From: Gilvimarinus chinensis DSM 19667
GTDB lineage: Bacteria > Pseudomonadota > Gammaproteobacteria > Pseudomonadales > Cellvibrionaceae
NCBI RefSeq assembly: GCF_000377745.1
Contig: NZ_KB898707.1
Span: forward strand, 182,482-246,481
Direction: 5' to 3'
Length of the DNA stretch: 64,000 bases
Part shown: piece after piece, positions 63,153 to 64,000 of the stretch
Numbering within the stretch: position 1 is the first letter of the stretch
How the letters are laid out: each line of letters begins with the position of its first letter
Position numbers and translations under genes: made by a program
The notes under the pieces: model-generated
Seen by the model: only the letters and a program-made list of their open reading frames with translations
Told to the model about the DNA's origin: nothing
Database searches by the model: none

Positions 63153-63533
63153 GTGGGGCAAACAATAGACGAAACATTCATCAGCTGGCTTCAAGGTGCG
63201 GTCGCCAACGACACCGTTGTGATCGGCGCACATGATAGTCCTGTTCATCTCGATAAGGGCGGATTATTTTTAGAGTCTCCTGCCGTATTCAAGATGTATA
63301 TGCCCAACCGTTGGCTCGATGCACAACACGAGTTTTTATCCTTAGGGTTACATACTCGATGCCCGGTTGAAAAAGGGAATTTCCACGGTCGACACCTCAA
63401 CGCCACTAAACATGGAACTCTTTCTGTTCGTGTTCATAAAGTAGGTGTTGTTATCCCGTTCCACAACCTTGAAAAGGTCCTTCCCAATTTACCCGCACAC
63501 CTGGTGCGTAACGAGGTACCTCAATGGGCGTAA
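63153..63533 (+). CDS. Stand-alone TraI_2_C-like domain protein
   Basis: 126 residues, GTG start with AGGAGG 6 nt upstream. The pattern FISWLQGAVAND then SPVHLDKGGLFLESPAVFKMYM aligns with the C-terminal domain of the relaxase at 47677 (FLDWVKQGIHRK..., GVFLVSPRIFQHFVKEA). Only that domain is present; there is no HD nickase part. It may help or regulate relaxase loading. Placing it within the T4SS operon, just after the TraC ATPase gene, is unusual. Overlaps the next gene by 10 nt. Confidence 0.72.
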   Translation: MGQTIDETFISWLQGAVANDTVVIGAHDSPVHLDKGGLFLESPAVFKMYMPNRWLDAQHEFLSLGLHTRCPVEKGNFHGRHLNATKHGTLSVRVHKVGVVIPFHNLEKVLPNLPAHLVRNEVPQWA

Positions 63534-63949
63534 CGATCAGCAGAGTCGCGATAATGGCTGTTCTTACTCTGACCAGCTGCAGTGCGATTGCGCAAAAGAA
63601 TGTCTCTGTCGAAGTTTTCTACCGTAGCACTATGCACTCCGAGCCTCAAAGCCGTGTACCAGGCGCCGACATTACGCTCTGGAACCTCGATAAGCCGAAG
63701 CTGATTAAGCGCCAGAAACCCTCCATCACGGGCACTGAACGTGTGGTGCGTGAAAAAGTCAGCGACTGGCTCGCCAGTGCCGAGGGTAAAGCTCACCTGG
63801 CCGCCGCTCGTGAATCTTATCGAGGCTTTGGCCAAGCCATGCGATATCGAATTAAAAAGGTACCGGCGATTGTCCTGGACGGTCGGCAGGTCGTCTATGG
63901 CACGACAAACGTCCGTAAAGCGCTTTTGATTTACCGGGGGAAGCAATGA
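63524..63949 (+). CDS. ICE protein, PFL_4709 family (TIGR03757-like)
   Basis: 141 residues, signal peptide (about 1-24, SCSAIAQKN). Conserved FYRSTMHSEP and IKKVPAIVLDGRQVVYGTTNV, the thioredoxin-like family hallmark (VPAVVxDxxxVVYG). Periplasmic, function unknown. Coupled to the next frame by ATGA. An internal ATG at 63554 would remove part of the signal peptide, so the first is preferred. Confidence 0.8.
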   Translation: MGVTISRVAIMAVLTLTSCSAIAQKNVSVEVFYRSTMHSEPQSRVPGADITLWNLDKPKLIKRQKPSITGTERVVREKVSDWLASAEGKAHLAAARESYRGFGQAMRYRIKKVPAIVLDGRQVVYGTTNVRKALLIYRGKQ

Positions 63950-63999
63950 CCGATTCACTTTTAGAAGAGGCGAACGTAAGGGGTGCTGGCCATGTGTAA
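63946..63999 (+). other. 17-codon frame at the transfer-gene junction
   Basis: ATG overlaps the previous stop by 4 nt as elsewhere in this operon, but the frame closes after 17 codons (MTDSLLEEANVRGAGHV). A second ATG at 63992 overlaps its end in another frame. It could be a leader that couples translation to the next gene. Confidence 0.35.
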
Positions 64000-64000
64000 G
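63992..64000 (+). CDS. Start of the next transfer gene, cut by the window
   Basis: ATG TGT AAG, with AAGGGG about 7 nt upstream. In related elements PFL_4710 (a VirB-region protein) follows PFL_4709, so this is its likely start. Only three codons are visible. Confidence 0.4.

Overview
The window looks like DNA of a marine, seaweed-degrading gammaproteobacterium of the Cellvibrionales/Alteromonadales type. The reasons are the poly-serine linker joined to a glycoside hydrolase, a very large TonB-dependent receptor, several secreted sulfatases, and Big_2-type modules shared among secreted proteins. No rRNA gene or complete tRNA gene was found. Genus assignment is inference.

Region 1 (1-5.2 kb): the 3' part of a secreted GH86 agarase/porphyranase, a small HTH-like protein, then a compact cytochrome P450 / [2Fe-2S] ferredoxin / ferredoxin reductase operon. 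This is the gene set known for oxidative removal of the methyl group from 6-O-methyl-D-galactose in red-algal agar/porphyran. Region 2 (5.2-9.7 kb): a MarR repressor with a strong operator, a small membrane protein, an internally deleted siderophore-interacting protein, a GFA-fold gene between two attC-like hairpins (an integron-type cassette), and a phosphomannomutase pseudogene with two frameshifts and a nonsense codon. Region 3 (9.9-14.9 kb): a giant FG-GAP/ASPIC/Big_2 lipoprotein, then decayed fic and hsdM genes.

Region 4 (15-20.9 kb): a complete plasmid-type replicon. It holds a solo ParB-like protein behind two inverted operators, parA-parB with candidate parS palindromes, a PF04796-type repA, and iterons in both orientations. 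Region 5 (21-43.2 kb): the main polysaccharide-utilisation block. It contains a sulfatase behind a perfect 30-bp palindrome, a membrane diguanylate cyclase, a LamG/c-type-haem protein, a GH16 enzyme, a TonB receptor with a companion lipoprotein, two more sulfatases, a cytochrome P460 and a beta-helix protein with Cys-rich tails. A TTGTATACAA core upstream of the lipoprotein (9.9 kb) and of the first sulfatase (21.7 kb) suggests one regulator on both sides of the replicon.

Region 6 (43.6-46.1 kb): an IS3-family element next to the remains of an ATPase/TOPRIM-like gene. Region 7 (46.4-64 kb, open at the right edge): a conjugative element bounded by the 3' half of a tRNA(CAU). It has a tyrosine integrase, a MobH relaxase, a divergent traD, and a long G-type (PFL_4697-PFL_4710/ICEHin1056-like) type IV secretion operon whose genes mostly overlap by 4 nt.

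Taken together, the secreted GH86, GH16 and sulfatases would cut and desulfate red-algal galactan, the TonB receptor/lipoprotein pair would import the oligosaccharides, and the P450 trio would demethylate the sugar inside the cell. A plasmid replication/partition module inside this block and a conjugation system next to it suggest that the pathway sits on a plasmid or chromid, or has moved recently.
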